A DNA stretch of 64,000 nt from Aspidapion aeneum (lineage: Eukaryota; Arthropoda; Insecta; Coleoptera; Brentidae). Of this stretch, positions 1 to 10,419 are shown one piece after another; the stretch's first letter is position 1; every line of letters begins with the position of its first letter. Where the stretch lies: positions 5,267,477 to 5,331,476 of the forward strand of contig OY755045.1 in the NCBI GenBank assembly GCA_963576565.1, read 5' to 3'. The position numbers and the translations under genes are program-made. The notes under the pieces are model-generated. The model was given only the letters and a program-made list of their open reading frames with translations. It had not been told where the DNA came from and made no database searches.

Positions 1-298
1 CCAATAACACATAAAAGAGAACTTTATTCTGCACAAAAAGTATTTTTTGCCACTTTTCCTACAAAGGTCAGTTTTTGAGAAAATTTTATAAAACCTAAAA
101 TATGCACGTTTAAGGGGGTTTCAGTGGGGAACGGGGTGTTTATAGTCCCCGTCGATATTTCGCCTACTCAAAATTAAAACAAAATAACAGCAGATGATCA
201 AATACGAGAAAAATCAAAGTATTTAAAAAGCATTTGATTAAATGTAGTAACTTGTAAATTATATCATAACTTTGGTATTTCTGATTAAAATCTATATA

Positions 299-483
299 CA
301 GTCGAACCTCTCTAACTCGAACCTCTATAACTCGAACCTCTCTATTACTCGAACCTTTTAAGTGGTCCCTGCACGTTTTATATGAATTTTAACCTCTTTA
401 ACTCAAATTTCTATAAGTCGAACTCTCCATAACTCGAACTGATTTGGTTGTCCCTTGAAGTTCGAGTTATAGAAGTTCGACTG
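299..483. mobile_element. Small Tigger/mariner-type MITE with TA target duplication
   Basis: The left end CAGTCGAACCTCTCTAACTC is mirrored at the right end by a sequence reading towards ...TAGAAGTTCGACTG, and both ends abut TA. The interior repeats short 'aactcgaacctct' blocks. The 185-bp size, terminal inverted repeats starting CAGT and TA flanks fit a non-autonomous pogo/Tigger or mariner derivative. No coding capacity is visible. Confidence 0.6.
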
Positions 484-1016
484 TATTTGTACACGGTGAA
501 AATTTTTGTCTACAATAAAAACACGTTCTTTTCTTAAATAAATTGTTTTACCTTAAAACAATTTGTTTTGAATTAAAATATTTCTTTTTAGTTCAAGGCA
601 GTGTTTAATCTTGAAATAAGACTTTATTTTTCTTCTTTAATTGTTTTGATTTAGTATACTCCATTTTGTAACAAAGCAAATTGTCTTCATATAAGTAATT
701 TTTTGCTTCCAGAGAAAACGGTGCCTTAGATTAATTCAATTCCAATTTATAATAAAACAGTTTCTGTTTCACATTAAAATAAAGAGGCAAGATATTTTTT
801 GTGCAATATCAAGAAAATATTCTCTTGGTGAATAGGAAAGCACAAGTTATTTTACTTCAAAGCAATTTGCTTTGATCTAAGACAATTTTTTTTACCGTGT
901 AAATAAGTATGTTTTAACTGAATTAAAAGATTGCTATACCAAAATGTGCGTAAGATGGCAGTAACTTTTAAAAAAACTCGAATTTTTAAACAAATTTTAG
1001 TCACTCTGTATTAAGT
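484..1016. other. AT-rich DNA without recognised content
   Basis: No feature is recognised here. The sequence is AT-rich with many short motifs resembling 'caaagcaatttg' and 'tttaccgtgta', and may be old degraded repeat. Confidence 0.3.
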
Positions 1017-1181
1017 ATGGATAGCCGATTTCGGGGAGGACGCAACCGAGATATTTGGATTCCACAGGGTCGAAATATTAAATCTTTCTTGGCCGAAAAC
1101 GGAGAGTCTTTCAGATTTTTTGCATTGACTAAAAAGGTAGGTAGCGTTTGTCCGCTACGTCATGACTCAGCTCCTTATTAA
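1017..1181 (+). CDS. Short arginine/glycine-rich ORF or exon, unknown
   Basis: An ATG opens a 54-codon frame rich in R, G, N and F (start MDSRFRGGRNRD). The codons are more even in base use than the AT-rich surroundings. A sequence matching a splice donor (AAG|GTAGGT) lies inside the frame near base 1136, so it may be an exon end rather than a complete gene. I do not recognise a family. It could be a transposon exon or chance. Confidence 0.15.
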   Translation: MDSRFRGGRNRDIWIPQGRNIKSFLAENGESFRFFALTKKVGSVCPLRHDSAPY

Positions 1182-1458
1182 TTTCCCAAGATCATAAGAA
1201 TTTCTCTCTATAATGATATCAGTGGTGTGCGGTGCTTAAACAAAGTAGGGTAGGCAAAAATTGGCATTGTTTTGCCAGTTAAGACAAGACTAAGTTAAAA
1301 ATTTTCGAAAAAAAATCCCTCACAAACTCAACGATATATTAAAATAAAATAAGCTATATATATATACCCATAATGAGGTCGCCAGATCTTGTAGTGTAGT
1401 GTGTAGTTTTTTTGTCTTAAGCAAGTAATAAATTAAGAAAAGGAGTGCCAGAAATATA
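1182..1458. other. Unassigned AT-rich DNA
   Basis: I see a short (TA)n stretch near 1355 and nothing else identifiable. Confidence 0.3.
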
Positions 1459-2086
1459 GACTCATGTTATCTTTGTAAATCTACAAAAAGCATATGATAC
1501 CGTTCCAGTAGAAAAATTACAGATAGTGTTAGAGCAAACTAATATCAATCATACATACATAAAAGCGATAAAAGAACTATACAAAGAGTCAAAATCTAAA
1601 ATTAATATTGGAAATTGACTTTTAAAAGAATTCCTGGTAATGAAAGGCTTTAGACATGGATGTTGTATCTTTCCAACTTTTTTCAAAATATATATCGCAG
1701 TAGCTATATACACACTACAGTTTGCTGACGTGTATTGTAAACGAATCAAGTGAGTTAACCCTAGACAATGGAGAAACAATATCCCCATGCAATGAGTATG
1801 TATACTTGATACATTTGATAAGACAGGAACAGACTGTAAAAAACTGGCAAAAAGAATAGTAAAAGCAAAAAAGGTTATTGGATATCTCAACAGTATTTTA
1901 TGGAGCAAAGAGATAAAAAAATAATATAAAATTTAACATATATGAAACAATGGTGCAAAGCACGCTGTTGTATGGAATGGACACTTGTAGCGTAGCAGAA
2001 AAATACAAAACAAAAATGCAAAGTGTCGAAATGGATGCAATAAAAAGATCAATGAGAATATCTAGAATAGATCACATAAGAAATGG
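1459..2086 (+). pseudogene. LINE reverse transcriptase fragment (copy 1 of the 'GHVQRM' family)
   Basis: Translation in pieces gives non-LTR retrotransposon RT motifs: a block resembling LQKAYDTVPVEKL, then a GxRxGCC..PTxFKIYIAVA block, then the C-terminal stretch with 'MESVEMDAIKRSMRISRIDH'. Several frame breaks and internal deletions are visible by comparison with the longer copy at 11130-12190; the segment between 'IAVA' and the palm active-site region is largely missing. It is truncated at both ends and cannot be functional. Five other fragments of the same family lie in the window, three of them on the minus strand. Confidence 0.75.
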
Positions 2087-2371
2087 GTAGGCATCGCCTT
2101 TTCCGCCTATATTGTATGCACGCCCCTGAATGATATAAACTAACAATCTAAATATTTCCGCACAAAAAACGCCCTTCGCGTAATTAAAACTTGCAAACTT
2201 CAGAGCAAACTTCAAGAGGGTCTTCGAAAACCTTAAGCAAAAATTTTTTAATTAACAAGTCAAGAGATATCTTTTCACGATGACGCTTGAAATATGATTC
2301 AGAAATAAAGCTGTGTATGTACAGGGTGATTCAAATTGGGGACTTTTAAGTAGGAAGGGGTTCTTCTAATG
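2087..2371. other. Degraded repeat DNA
   Basis: Contains 'cagggtgattcaaattggg', a motif resembling the ends of the repeats near 24235 and 31730. Nothing coding is seen. Confidence 0.3.
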
Positions 2372-2389
2372 GTTAGACCGGTTTTCGGA

Positions 2390-2455
<66 letters not shown>

Positions 2456-2644
2456 CCAAAGATTTTCGCCTGCGGCGGATTTAGGTTTCATGTATTGACA
2501 AACTTCTGAAACTTACTGATTTTTTTAAATCCACCACCTCCCCCATTACTGGATAAGGGGCCCTTGGCCCTGCTCTCCAGCCGTGGACCCTACGTACCCA
2601 GTCCGGCCCTGTATATAAGATCCGAACACCGGTCTATTCTAGGC
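2372..2644. mobile_element. Short relative of the 24617-25230 foldback element, with (TA)n core
   Basis: The left end 'agaccggttttcggatct' and right end 'agatccgaacaccggtct' are inverted copies of each other and match the termini of the large palindromic element at 24617-25230. The centre is replaced by a long (AT)n run and unrelated sequence. Confidence 0.5.
2392..2452. repeat. (TA)n microsatellite
   Basis: An uninterrupted alternating TA run of about 60 bases. Confidence 0.95.
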
Positions 2645-2929
2645 ACTGTGTATCTAGCTAACTTTATCTCTTTCTGTTAGAGAAAGAGAGAGATAGAGGT
2701 GAGCGGCCAGATCAAGGTCTGTATATTTTCGTTGGCCGCGATAAGATATTATATTGATCAGCTGATATATTATCAAACGTCAAACAGTTATTCATACGCA
2801 AAGTTTCGCGTCTTGGGAAATAAACATGTACAGTTTGTACACATAGCAGCTAACTCCAACCAACTAATGGATTAATTTGACTATGTTTCCTCCGAGGAGT
2901 TAATCTCAACATGAGTGCCTAGTTGTACT

Positions 2930-3555
2930 TGATACATTTAACAGATGTTGTTGACCCAAATACATAAATACTACTACTACTATTACTATGTCGGTTTAGA
3001 ACGTTTTTCTACGTTCTCCACCTCCTTCGTTCCTGACAATCATCTTCTCTCAGGTTTTTTTGAGTCATTGATCTTTGGATTGACTGTTGCCATTCTAGTT
3101 TAGGACGCCCTCTTTTTCTGCGCCCTATTGCAGTACCATATAAATTGTCTTTTAGTGATATCATCCGTTTTCTTTATAGTCTGTTCCTGTCTTATCAAAT
3201 GTGACACCCAAGTATACATACTCATTCCATGGAGATATTGTTTGTCGATTGTCTAGTTCTAACTCACTTGCGTTTCCAATACATAAGTACTGTGTCTTGT
3301 CCACATTCACTGTTAACCTCTACTTTTGTTTAACTTTCTCATCATATACTCTCACTCATATCTTCTTTATCATTAGCTACAATTACTTGGTCGTCAGAAA
3401 ACTCTAGTGAGTATATGGTAAATCGGTCGTTAAGTTGTATTCCCATGTTGTGTACTTTACGTTTCCAGATTTTTAGAGCTACAGCGATATATATTTGGAG
3501 CGATCCCTGTTTTAAGCTTTTCGTTACCAGAAATACTTTTGAAAGTCGACTTGAC
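2930..3555 (-). pseudogene. LINE RT 3' part and tail, 'GHVQRM' family copy 2
   Basis: The minus strand shows the same family as 1459-2086 and 11130-12190: the reverse complement of 'ggacgccctctttttctgcgccc' near 3105 encodes the GRRKRGRP motif, and a block near 3200-3400 encodes NGQTISPCNEYVYLGV-like residues. The plus-strand open frames over this stretch are shadows. The 3' end carries a (TAG)n-like stretch at about 2970-2985. Internal deletions remove much of the C-terminal domain. Confidence 0.7.
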
Positions 3556-4524
3556 TGGAAGATATCAGATGGTTCGAAATGGTGGTTGTGTCTCTTCTTT
3601 ATCCAAAATTAACTTTGGTGTGCCTCAAGGTCTGTTTTGGGCCCACTGTTATTTTTGTCATATATTAACGACTTAACTTTAATAGGTATAAGGGGTACTC
3701 TAACACTTTTTGCTGACGTCACTACAATTTTATGGCATCATAAAAACGAAACAATATTAAAAGAAATAGTGCAAGAGGACATACAGCGAATTAAAGAGTG
3801 GTGTGATGCAAACTGTCTCTGTTTTAACATAGATAAAACAAAAGTCCTCAGTTTTAAATTTTCTTTTGATGACCTAACTGTTTCCAACCAAAGAATAACT
3901 CAGGATGAAAATACTAAATTTTTAGGAATGTATATAGACATTAGGTTAAAATTCTCCTCGCATATTCCCTATCTTAATAAAAAAATATCGATAGATAGTT
4001 ACGCCGTTAGACAAACATTTTTCGAACTTGGTTGTGAAATGGCCAAAACAACTTATTACGCCCTTGTTGATTCTCATTTGCGCCATGGAATAGCCTTTTG
4101 GGGGAATTGCAGTCAGTATTTGTTCAGATCTGTGTTTGTAATTCAAAAAAGATGCATCAGATATATTTGCGGAGCAAAAATCAGAGACCATTGTAGGCCT
4201 TTGTTTATGAGAGAAAAAATATTAACTCTTTGTTGCCTTTTTATACTAGAAACAGTGGTGCTGATTTATAAAAAATTTAAAAAACACACATTTGAACAAA
4301 CCTGCCAAACAAGGAATCAAGAATATAACAGCATACCACTGCCTATTCCTAGGTCTCAATTAACCCAAAACTCGATAATCTACCGCAGTATTAAAATTTT
4401 TAATAAGCTTCCAAATAGACTGAAAAGCATTCACTCGGAAAAAATATTTAGGGTTAAGGTAAAAGATTTGCTATTGGAGAAGGCATATTATAGTCTTAAT
4501 GAATTTTTCGAGGACCAGTTATAG
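3556..4524 (+). pseudogene. Jockey/R1-like LINE reverse transcriptase, C-terminal part
   Basis: A nearly intact 295-codon frame (from base 3637) runs from the RT core to the C-terminus: GPLLFLSYINDL, then the catalytic motif as LFADVTT where the family has FADD, then the thumb region with TKFLGMYID and a long C-terminal domain (HLRHGIAFWG, RCIRYICGA). Just upstream, the block expected to read GVPQGSVLGPLLF is split by an apparent single-base deletion near 3632, so the 5' part lies in another frame. The active-site Asp to Val change and the frameshift mark a dead copy. The 3' UTR continues to 4690 and resumes at 5482 after an inserted repeat. Confidence 0.8.
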
Positions 4525-4690
4525 GATAATTGACAAATATATTTAAACATTTAAATTTTTTATTTTACTTTTGTATGTATCAGATTGTTCTGTTTGTTGT
4601 TTCTTGTGTTTTATATCTAACTTTAACATATTTTATTTTTAACTGTATAGGTGGAAAGAGAGCATATTTGCATGGGAGAAATATTTAAAA
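4525..4690 (+). other. 3' UTR of the Jockey-like LINE, first part
   Basis: Non-coding sequence directly after the LINE stop codon, interrupted at 4691 by the GACA-bearing element. Confidence 0.5.
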
Positions 4691-5295
4691 AAATACTCTG
4701 CCAATATATGGGCCCCTAAGCTCACACTAGGTACTATCGTTATAGTGTACGTGTGAGCTAATATAACTAAAAACTGAAATATATTTTATTCAACTCCAGA
4801 CTAAATTACCTTTTGTTTGATACCACACAAGCCATGTTTTGACTTAAACTTAAATTTTTGAAATCTACCCCCACCCTTACAAAAAAACAAAAACTAAAAT
4901 GTATTTTGTTAAAGTCCGGACTCAATTACCTTTCGTTTGATATCACACTCGCCATATTTTCACTTAAACTCTAATTTTTAAAATATACCCCCACCCTTTT
5001 TTTTAAAATAAATTAAAATGTATTTTGTTTAACTGCAGACTCAATTACCTTTCGTTTAATATCACACACGCCATATTTTCACATAAACTCTAATTTTTGA
5101 AATCTACCCCCACCCTTTTATTTGGTTTGTGTTCGGTGGATTTTGTTCATTTTTAAATGGGACCATCTCGAGCCAAGACCCAGCCTAGGTACCAAATTTC
5201 ATTAAAATCGGCCAAGCGGTTTTTGAGTTATGCGCGTTGGTCGTTACAGACAGACATACAGACACACAGACAGACAGACAGACAGACAGACATAC

Positions 5296-5341
<46 letters not shown>

Positions 5342-5481
5342 GGCGCAACAAAAAAGTTTCAAAATCATCTGAAACGCAAAGATATATAAAATATTTTGAA
5401 ATCGGAGCAACTTTTTTTTTCTCGAAAAAATTAGGATCACCATAGCTCACACTACTATAGTATAGTATATGTGTGAGCTAA
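4691..5481. mobile_element. Hairpin-ended GACA element, copy 1 (Helentron-derived repeat-like)
   Basis: Starts 'aaatactctgccaatatatg', followed at once by an imperfect palindrome with arms agctcacac...gtgtgagct. It ends in a second, near-perfect palindrome with the same arms around a TATAG-rich loop. Between them are three near-copies of an ~80-bp block ('ctcaattacctttcgtttga...'), a conserved 'aaaatcggccaagcgg' block and a GACA microsatellite. Paired subterminal inverted repeats, a terminal stem-loop, a GTCT-type microsatellite and a CTAA end recall HINE/DINE-1 elements (Helentron derivatives). That assignment is inference. It is inserted in the 3' UTR of the LINE at 3556-5661. Confidence 0.6.
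5249..5340. repeat. (GACA)n microsatellite
   Basis: Tandem GACA units with a few ACAC/CATA interruptions. It is open in several frames by chance (QTDR-type repeats) and is not a gene. Confidence 0.95.
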
Positions 5482-5661
5482 AAATAAATATCGCGAAATT
5501 TATAGACTGTTACACTATTTTAAATGACTATTCCGTACCTCAACTTAGACTTGTAAGCAAGTGTTTATCTTATATTTACAATTAAGGACCATTTTTTGCT
5601 TTGTCTGTAAAACTCTACTTTTTTGACAATAAAGCATAATTTGATTTGATTTGATTTGATT
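5482..5661 (+). other. LINE 3' UTR remainder with (ATTTG)n tail
   Basis: The LINE 3' UTR resumes after the inserted element and ends with an AATAAAG-like signal followed by 'atttgatttgatttgatt'. This short tandem tail is typical of Jockey-like LINE 3' ends and marks the insertion end. Confidence 0.7.
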
Positions 5662-5910
5662 CCCAATTTTAATTTTAGATTTTGACACTTTGTATGGTTC
5701 TTTTATCGCTATTATATATGTATGATTGATATTAGTTTGTTCCAACACTGTCCATAATTTTTCTACTGGAACGGTATCATATGCCTTTTGTAGGTCCAGG
5801 TTAATGATTTTTTTACAGCCACAAATTTGACATTTAGCACTTTCAGACTTAGAATCATTTTTAAAAATTTTTTCAGAGAAACTGTGGACTATATTTTGTG
5901 TAGATTCCAT
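5662..5910 (-). pseudogene. Chimeric fragment: possible BED-type finger start joined to LINE RT (copy 3)
   Basis: Minus-strand residues 1-35 (MESTQNIVHSFSEK..., with AKCQICG) resemble the start of a BED-type zinc finger of hAT transposases. From about residue 37 the same frame reads LDLQKAYDTVPVEKLW, the RT block of the 'GHVQRM' LINE family. The join lies near 5810. The LINE part stops at the (ATTTG)n tail of the neighbouring LINE. The BED assignment rests on one Cys pair and context and is tentative; the RT assignment is firm. Confidence 0.5.
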
Positions 5911-6299
5911 CTCAAACTAAAAAAATTATTTCATACTAGTACAACGACAATCCGCTATTGTGACCTAAAAAAAATTTAGGAACCGGAATTTTGATCTACA
6001 TAGATGCTGTCTTCTATCCTGGAGAATACAAAATATGGCTTAATACCTCTGGAAATTGTTAACTGTATCCTAGATCCCTAGCTTAATCCTCAACGATGTG
6101 CTGGATTAAGTTGGAACAGCAACACCATAAACCAAATTAACATACCTACATAAAATTGAATTTTGCTTCAATATTTGCACGTATCATTGTTTTAGCCATG
6201 TTTCAGCAATGTCAAACACAAAAGAGGCCCTTACATTATGTTCGCGTAAACTGCTGTACAATCTTTTCTTGAAACAATTCAGCCCATATTTGACCTATC
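5911..6299. other. Unassigned DNA
   Basis: No gene or clear repeat seen. The composition resembles the surrounding repeat mosaic. Confidence 0.3.
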
Positions 6300-7060
6300 T
6301 AAAAGTCTTCTGTGGAAAAAGCTACGAAATTCAAATTTAGAGTTAACAACCCCTCCAAGTTTCATAGACTTCCATGAAGTAGTAAAGTAGTTAATTTTCA
6401 AAGTAGTAAAGTAGTTAATTTTCAAAAAACGTCGAAATTGCCACGCATTCACTCACTCACTCATGTATAGATAATCAAAATTCTACTGTACTTCCAGACG
6501 TGCTACAAAGCTCAAATTTGGCAGACTGATAGAAATTATGACCAAACGCTTGGAAAAAATCAAAAAACATGTAAATTTATGTATAAGTAACATTGCCCTT
6601 TTCCAGAAACGCTAGAGAGCTGAGTTTTAGAACGCTGATAGGAACTATGAAAAAACTATAGCAAAAAAATAAGAAACCTTAAATTTTTTAATAAGGTATT
6701 GCAAAGGTTTTGAACAATATTCCGCATATTTTACTACTTTAAAACTTAAATGTTATCCAAATCCTTTGAAAAACAAGTGAAATCATAACAAAAAAAAGCC
6801 AAGTACGCGAAAATGGTATTCCGTAAAAAAATTGGGATGAAAATAAAGCCAAGTTCTCCAATATAAATTTTAAACTGAAAGGTTTTTAGTGGTTTGAAAA
6901 TGTTCAACTATCGCCACTCTTTAATATTTGAACCTCCCCACAACGCCTGTTTTTGCACTAAATTTGGTTAAAATCGGTTTATCCGTTTTTGAGTCATCGT
7001 GTTCCAAGATAGACCGACAGACAGGCAGGCAGACAACATCACAAAACTTATTTAAGGCCT
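6300..7060. repeat. Dispersed ~700-bp repeat, copy 1
   Basis: Shares a long, gapped similarity with 15480-16125: 'cttccagacgtgctacaaagc', 'ggcagactgatagaaattatg', 'caatattccgcatattttac' and 'gccaagttctccaata' occur in the same order. Internally it repeats a unit around 'cgctagagagctgag...ctgatagg'. It ends with 'aaaatcggtttatccg' and a GACAG/GGCAG tail, like other insect repeats ending in such blocks. No coding capacity is seen. Confidence 0.7.
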
Positions 7061-7169
7061 CTTTTGCCTCAAATAACTTATTTTGAGTTTAAAAAAATAA
7101 TTTTTACCATCGAAATAGCCTTCCATACTTACGGTATGAATGGCTAAAAAACCGTATGATTGTAAACAT

Positions 7170-7648
7170 AAATACTCTGTCAATATATGGGCCCCTAAGC
7201 TCACACTAGGTACTATAATTATAGTGTACGTGTGAGCTAATATAACTAAAACCTGAGAAATATTTTATTCAACTCCAGACTAAATTACCTTTTGTTTGAT
7301 ACCACACAAGCCATGTTTTGACTTAAACTCAAATTTTTGAAATCTACCCCCACCCTTACAAAAAAAAACAAAAACTAAAATGTATTTTGTTTAACTGCAG
7401 ACTCAATTACCTTTCGTTTAATATCACACACGCCATATTTTCACATAAACTCTAATTTTTGAAATCTACCCCCACCCTTTTATTTGGTTTGTGTTCGGTG
7501 GATTTTGTTCATTTTTAAATGGGACCATCTCGACCCAAGATCCAGCCTAGGTACCAAATTTCATTAAAATCGGAGCAACTTTTTTTTTCTCGAAAAAATT
7601 AGGATCACCATAGCTCACACTACTATAGTATAGTATATGTGTGAGCTA
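7170..7648. mobile_element. Hairpin-ended GACA element, copy 2, microsatellite deleted
   Basis: Same two terminal palindromes and internal blocks as 4691-5481. The sequence jumps from 'cattaaaatcgg' directly to 'agcaacttttt', skipping the GACA array. In copy 1 the word 'aatcgg' lies on both sides of the missing segment, so a deletion between short direct repeats explains the loss. Confidence 0.65.
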
Positions 7649-7912
7649 AAAATTGCATATTTTTCACCCCTACAATGCAAAACTTGAAACATGAGTTTGT
7701 TGACTTTTACCTGTGTGATAAATGCATGATTTATACTGGTATCTGAGCCAAAGCCTTCTTGCAAATGCTGTAAAAATGCCAAAATGCGCTCGGTGTTCGC
7801 CTGATACACAAACGTTTTCTTGTTGATAGAAAGTCATGTCTGACTAGATGTCGGGTATTTTTATCACTCGCAGATTAGAAAGCATTCTAAGGAATTTCCT
7901 TAAAACAAACAA
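7649..7912. other. Spacer between two copies of the hairpin-ended element
   Basis: About 260 bases of AT-rich sequence. The short open frame here has no recognised similarity. Confidence 0.3.
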
Positions 7913-8326
7913 AAATACTCTGTCAATATATGGGCCCCTAAGCTCACACTAGGTACTATATTTATAGTGTACGTATGAGCTAATATAACTTAAAACTGAA
8001 ATATATTTTATTCAACTCCAGACTAAATTACCTTTTGTTTGATACCACACAAGCCATTTTTTTACTTAAACTCAAATTTTTGAAATCTACCCCCACCCTT
8101 AAAAAAAACAAAAACTATAATGTATTTTGCTAAACTCCGGACTCAATTACCTTTCATTTGATATCACACACGTCATATTTTCACATAAACTTTAATTTTT
8201 GAAATCTACCCCCACCCTTTTATTTGGTTTGTGTTCGGTGGATTTTGTTCATTTTTAAATGGGACCATCTCGATCCAAGACCCAGCGGTTTTTGAATAAT
8301 GCGCGTTGGTCGTTACAGACAGACAT

Positions 8327-8357
<31 letters not shown>

Positions 8358-8525
8358 TACAGACAGACAGACAGACAGACAGACAGACGGCGCAACAAAA
8401 AAGTTTCAAAATCATCTGAAACGCAAAGATATATAAAATTTTTTGAAATCGGAGCACCTTTTTTTTTCGAAAAAATTAGGATCACCATTGCTCACACTAC
8501 TATAGTATAGTATATGTGTGAGCTA
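7913..8525. mobile_element. Hairpin-ended GACA element, copy 3
   Basis: Begins 'aaatactctgtcaatatatg' and ends with the tagtatag palindrome and gtgtgagcta, as in copies 1 and 2. It keeps the GACA array at about 8316-8388 but lacks one of the three internal ~80-bp blocks and part of the 'aaatcggccaag' block. Confidence 0.65.
8316..8388. repeat. (GACA)n microsatellite
   Basis: Tandem GACA units with one CATA interruption, inside the third hairpin-ended element. Confidence 0.95.
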
Positions 8526-8964
8526 ATAAATGTTTTTAGCCCAAGGTGTCGTCAAAAAAAGCTTTCTTATTTTCACTCAAGATAAATTATTTGGCTCAAA
8601 AAAGGATTGTCCACTGTACCAAATTTTTTGATGGGGTCTGTCTGTCTATCTGGGGCACGATAACTCAAAAACCGATAAACCGATTATAACCAAAAATAAA
8701 AATAAAAATTGCCGTACACGTGAATAAAACCATTAAATTTTGATAGGGACGGGGGGCTGCAAGGGGGTAGTTGGGCGTTCACTTCATTAAAAAAATAATA
8801 TTTCGAAAACCGCAACATCTTGCAAAATGAGGTTTTTAAAGTAAGATTAGGAATTATATTTTCAAGAATTGGCAAAATATCACAGTTCCTTAGAATCAGA
8901 GTTTTTGAGATAGGTACAAACAAAAAAAATATTAAACTATATATAATTATCTTTGGTATATTTA
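8526..8964. other. Unassigned repeat-like DNA
   Basis: Contains 'gtctgtctgtctatc' followed by 'actcaaaaaccgataaaccg', the inverted form of the 'aaatcgg...gttatt...gacagacag' tail seen on other repeats, so it is probably the end of another dispersed element. Confidence 0.35.
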
Positions 8965-9239
8965 TTGCTTAAATCATTTCTTAGACCAAGTACACAGAAT
9001 TACTAATATAATAGAAAAAGCACTAAAAGAAGTAAAATATTGTTATGCAGTCTGTCTAGATGTAGCACAAGCATTTGATAAAGTGTGGCATTTATGGCCT
9101 TAATTTTAAACTAAAACGTTTTTTGCCAAAACAATATTGTGATACTTTGGAATCATACAGATCTCATAGACATTTCAGAGTAAAACAAAATGATTTATAC
9201 TCAAATTTAAGAGAAATTCAAGCAGGTGTGGCCCAGCGT
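8965..9239 (+). pseudogene. Jockey-like LINE RT relic, 5' of hAT insertion
   Basis: Fragments read as RT: LDVAQAFDKVWH (fingers/palm motif), a block resembling FLPKQYCDTLES..RSHRHFRVKQND, then QAGVAQR at the position of the conserved QAGVPQG. Stops and frame changes interrupt it. The hAT element at 9240 splits the PQG motif, and the other half (TRPLFIF) follows at 10420. Confidence 0.7.
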
Positions 9240-10411
9240 CATTGGCGTAGCTAGGGGGGGGGGCAGGGCCCCCCCTGAAGTCCCTCAGGCCCCCCTAAGA
9301 TATTTTAGGCCTCCCCTACCGACTACTAGTAAAAGAACATGACGCTGAAAATACATACTTTTCTATTATTATTCGGGAAATATTCAAATAAAATAGGTGC
9401 ATTTAAAATTTGAAATCATTCAGATAATGTTTACATTTCAGGAAAAAGCCCTTGTCTTGCGGAATTAGGCTTTTTCTCTTTAAATTATCGGTAACTTTTC
9501 TGCACTTATGCAATTTCCCGAAAATATTTTTTAAATTTAAACATAATTATGCATATTGAATATTTCATACATAATGCCGACATTTTGTAAAATATTATAG
9601 AAGTGTAAGATAAATTTCGCATTTAATAAAGACAGCGACCTTTGCCCGTTTGTTTCCGAAATCGGGTTGTAGATGTCGTAAGGTTATAAAAGACCTTTTT
9701 AAACTGTTTTTCTAAAATAAATATAATAATCTTTTTAGTTTTTTTGAGGTTAGCGTTTAGTGTCTTATGGAAATTTTCCGATTTTGGTGACAATTTCATA
9801 ACTATTTTCATATTAAGTTTTCCCACGTCGTTAAATGGAATAAATTCGTCGAGCAATACCGGAAAATTTTTAATATTAATACTTCTGCTCTAAGAGCAGA
9901 AATGACCGTTTTAAAGAATTGTATTTTTCGGTTAAATCAAACTGTTGGTCATGATTCTATCAAACAACATATAGCAGAAAACAAGTAAGTATTACGAAGT
10001 ATTCTTCCAATTTCAAGTGCAACTTGCGAGAGGTCTTTCTCTGCCATGAGGAGAGTTTTTAATTGGCTTAGAACAACTATGACTCAAGAGAGACACTCAG
10101 GTTTGTCTTTGTTATTCATAGAAAAAGATGTTGAGGTCGACTTAGACAGTGTGGTAGACGCTTTCAGTCAGCGACGTAGAAAACTTTCTTTGTAGAATTG
10201 CTGAATTACATACTTCCTGTGTATACATATAAATAAGTTGGTAAATGTATTATTAAATTTGTTATATTAAAATATTAGAACATTTAATGCGCGTATTTTT
10301 TTTTTATTCATTGCACACTTTGCACGACTCTTTAAAACCTATGTTTGCTTTTTGTTCAAGATAGACCGGGGCCACGGTCCCCCCTGAAAAGCAAGGCTAG
10401 CTACGCCAATG
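9240..10411 (+). mobile_element. hAT element, copy 1, internally deleted
   Basis: The ends CATTGGCGTAGCTAG and CTAGCTACGCCAATG are perfect 15-bp inverted repeats. They are flanked by an exact 8-bp target duplication, CCCAGCGT, at 9232-9239 and 10412-10419, the hallmark length for hAT. G/C homopolymer-rich ends follow the TIR. Only the C-terminal transposase region remains. The target was a Jockey-like LINE. Confidence 0.9.
9902..10195 (+). pseudogene. hAT transposase C-terminal dimerisation domain, degraded
   Basis: The plus frame gives a short start, a stop near 9985, then the conserved hAT C-terminal dimerisation region: SILPISSATCERSFSAMRR, FNWLRTTM and a C-terminal tail ending KLSL before a TAG. 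The motif S-x-x-x-CERSFS-x-M-x-x is diagnostic of hAT transposases. The N-terminal BED finger, catalytic core and insertion domain are absent; full-length members are several hundred residues. The open frame on the other strand (9623-9856) is a shadow. Confidence 0.8.
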
Positions 10412-10419
10412 CCCAGCGT

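Noticed and set aside
5157..5450. Several overlapping open frames of QTDR or CLSV repeats on both strands
   Set aside because: They are translations of the GACA microsatellite and its flanks; a four-base repeat stays open by chance.
8206..8510. Same type of repeat-encoded frames in the third hairpin-ended element
   Set aside because: Again GACA microsatellite, not genes.
9623..9856. 77-codon minus frame in the hAT copy, also present in the second copy
   Set aside because: It runs opposite to the transposase relic and is lysine- and phenylalanine-rich without motif, so a shadow.
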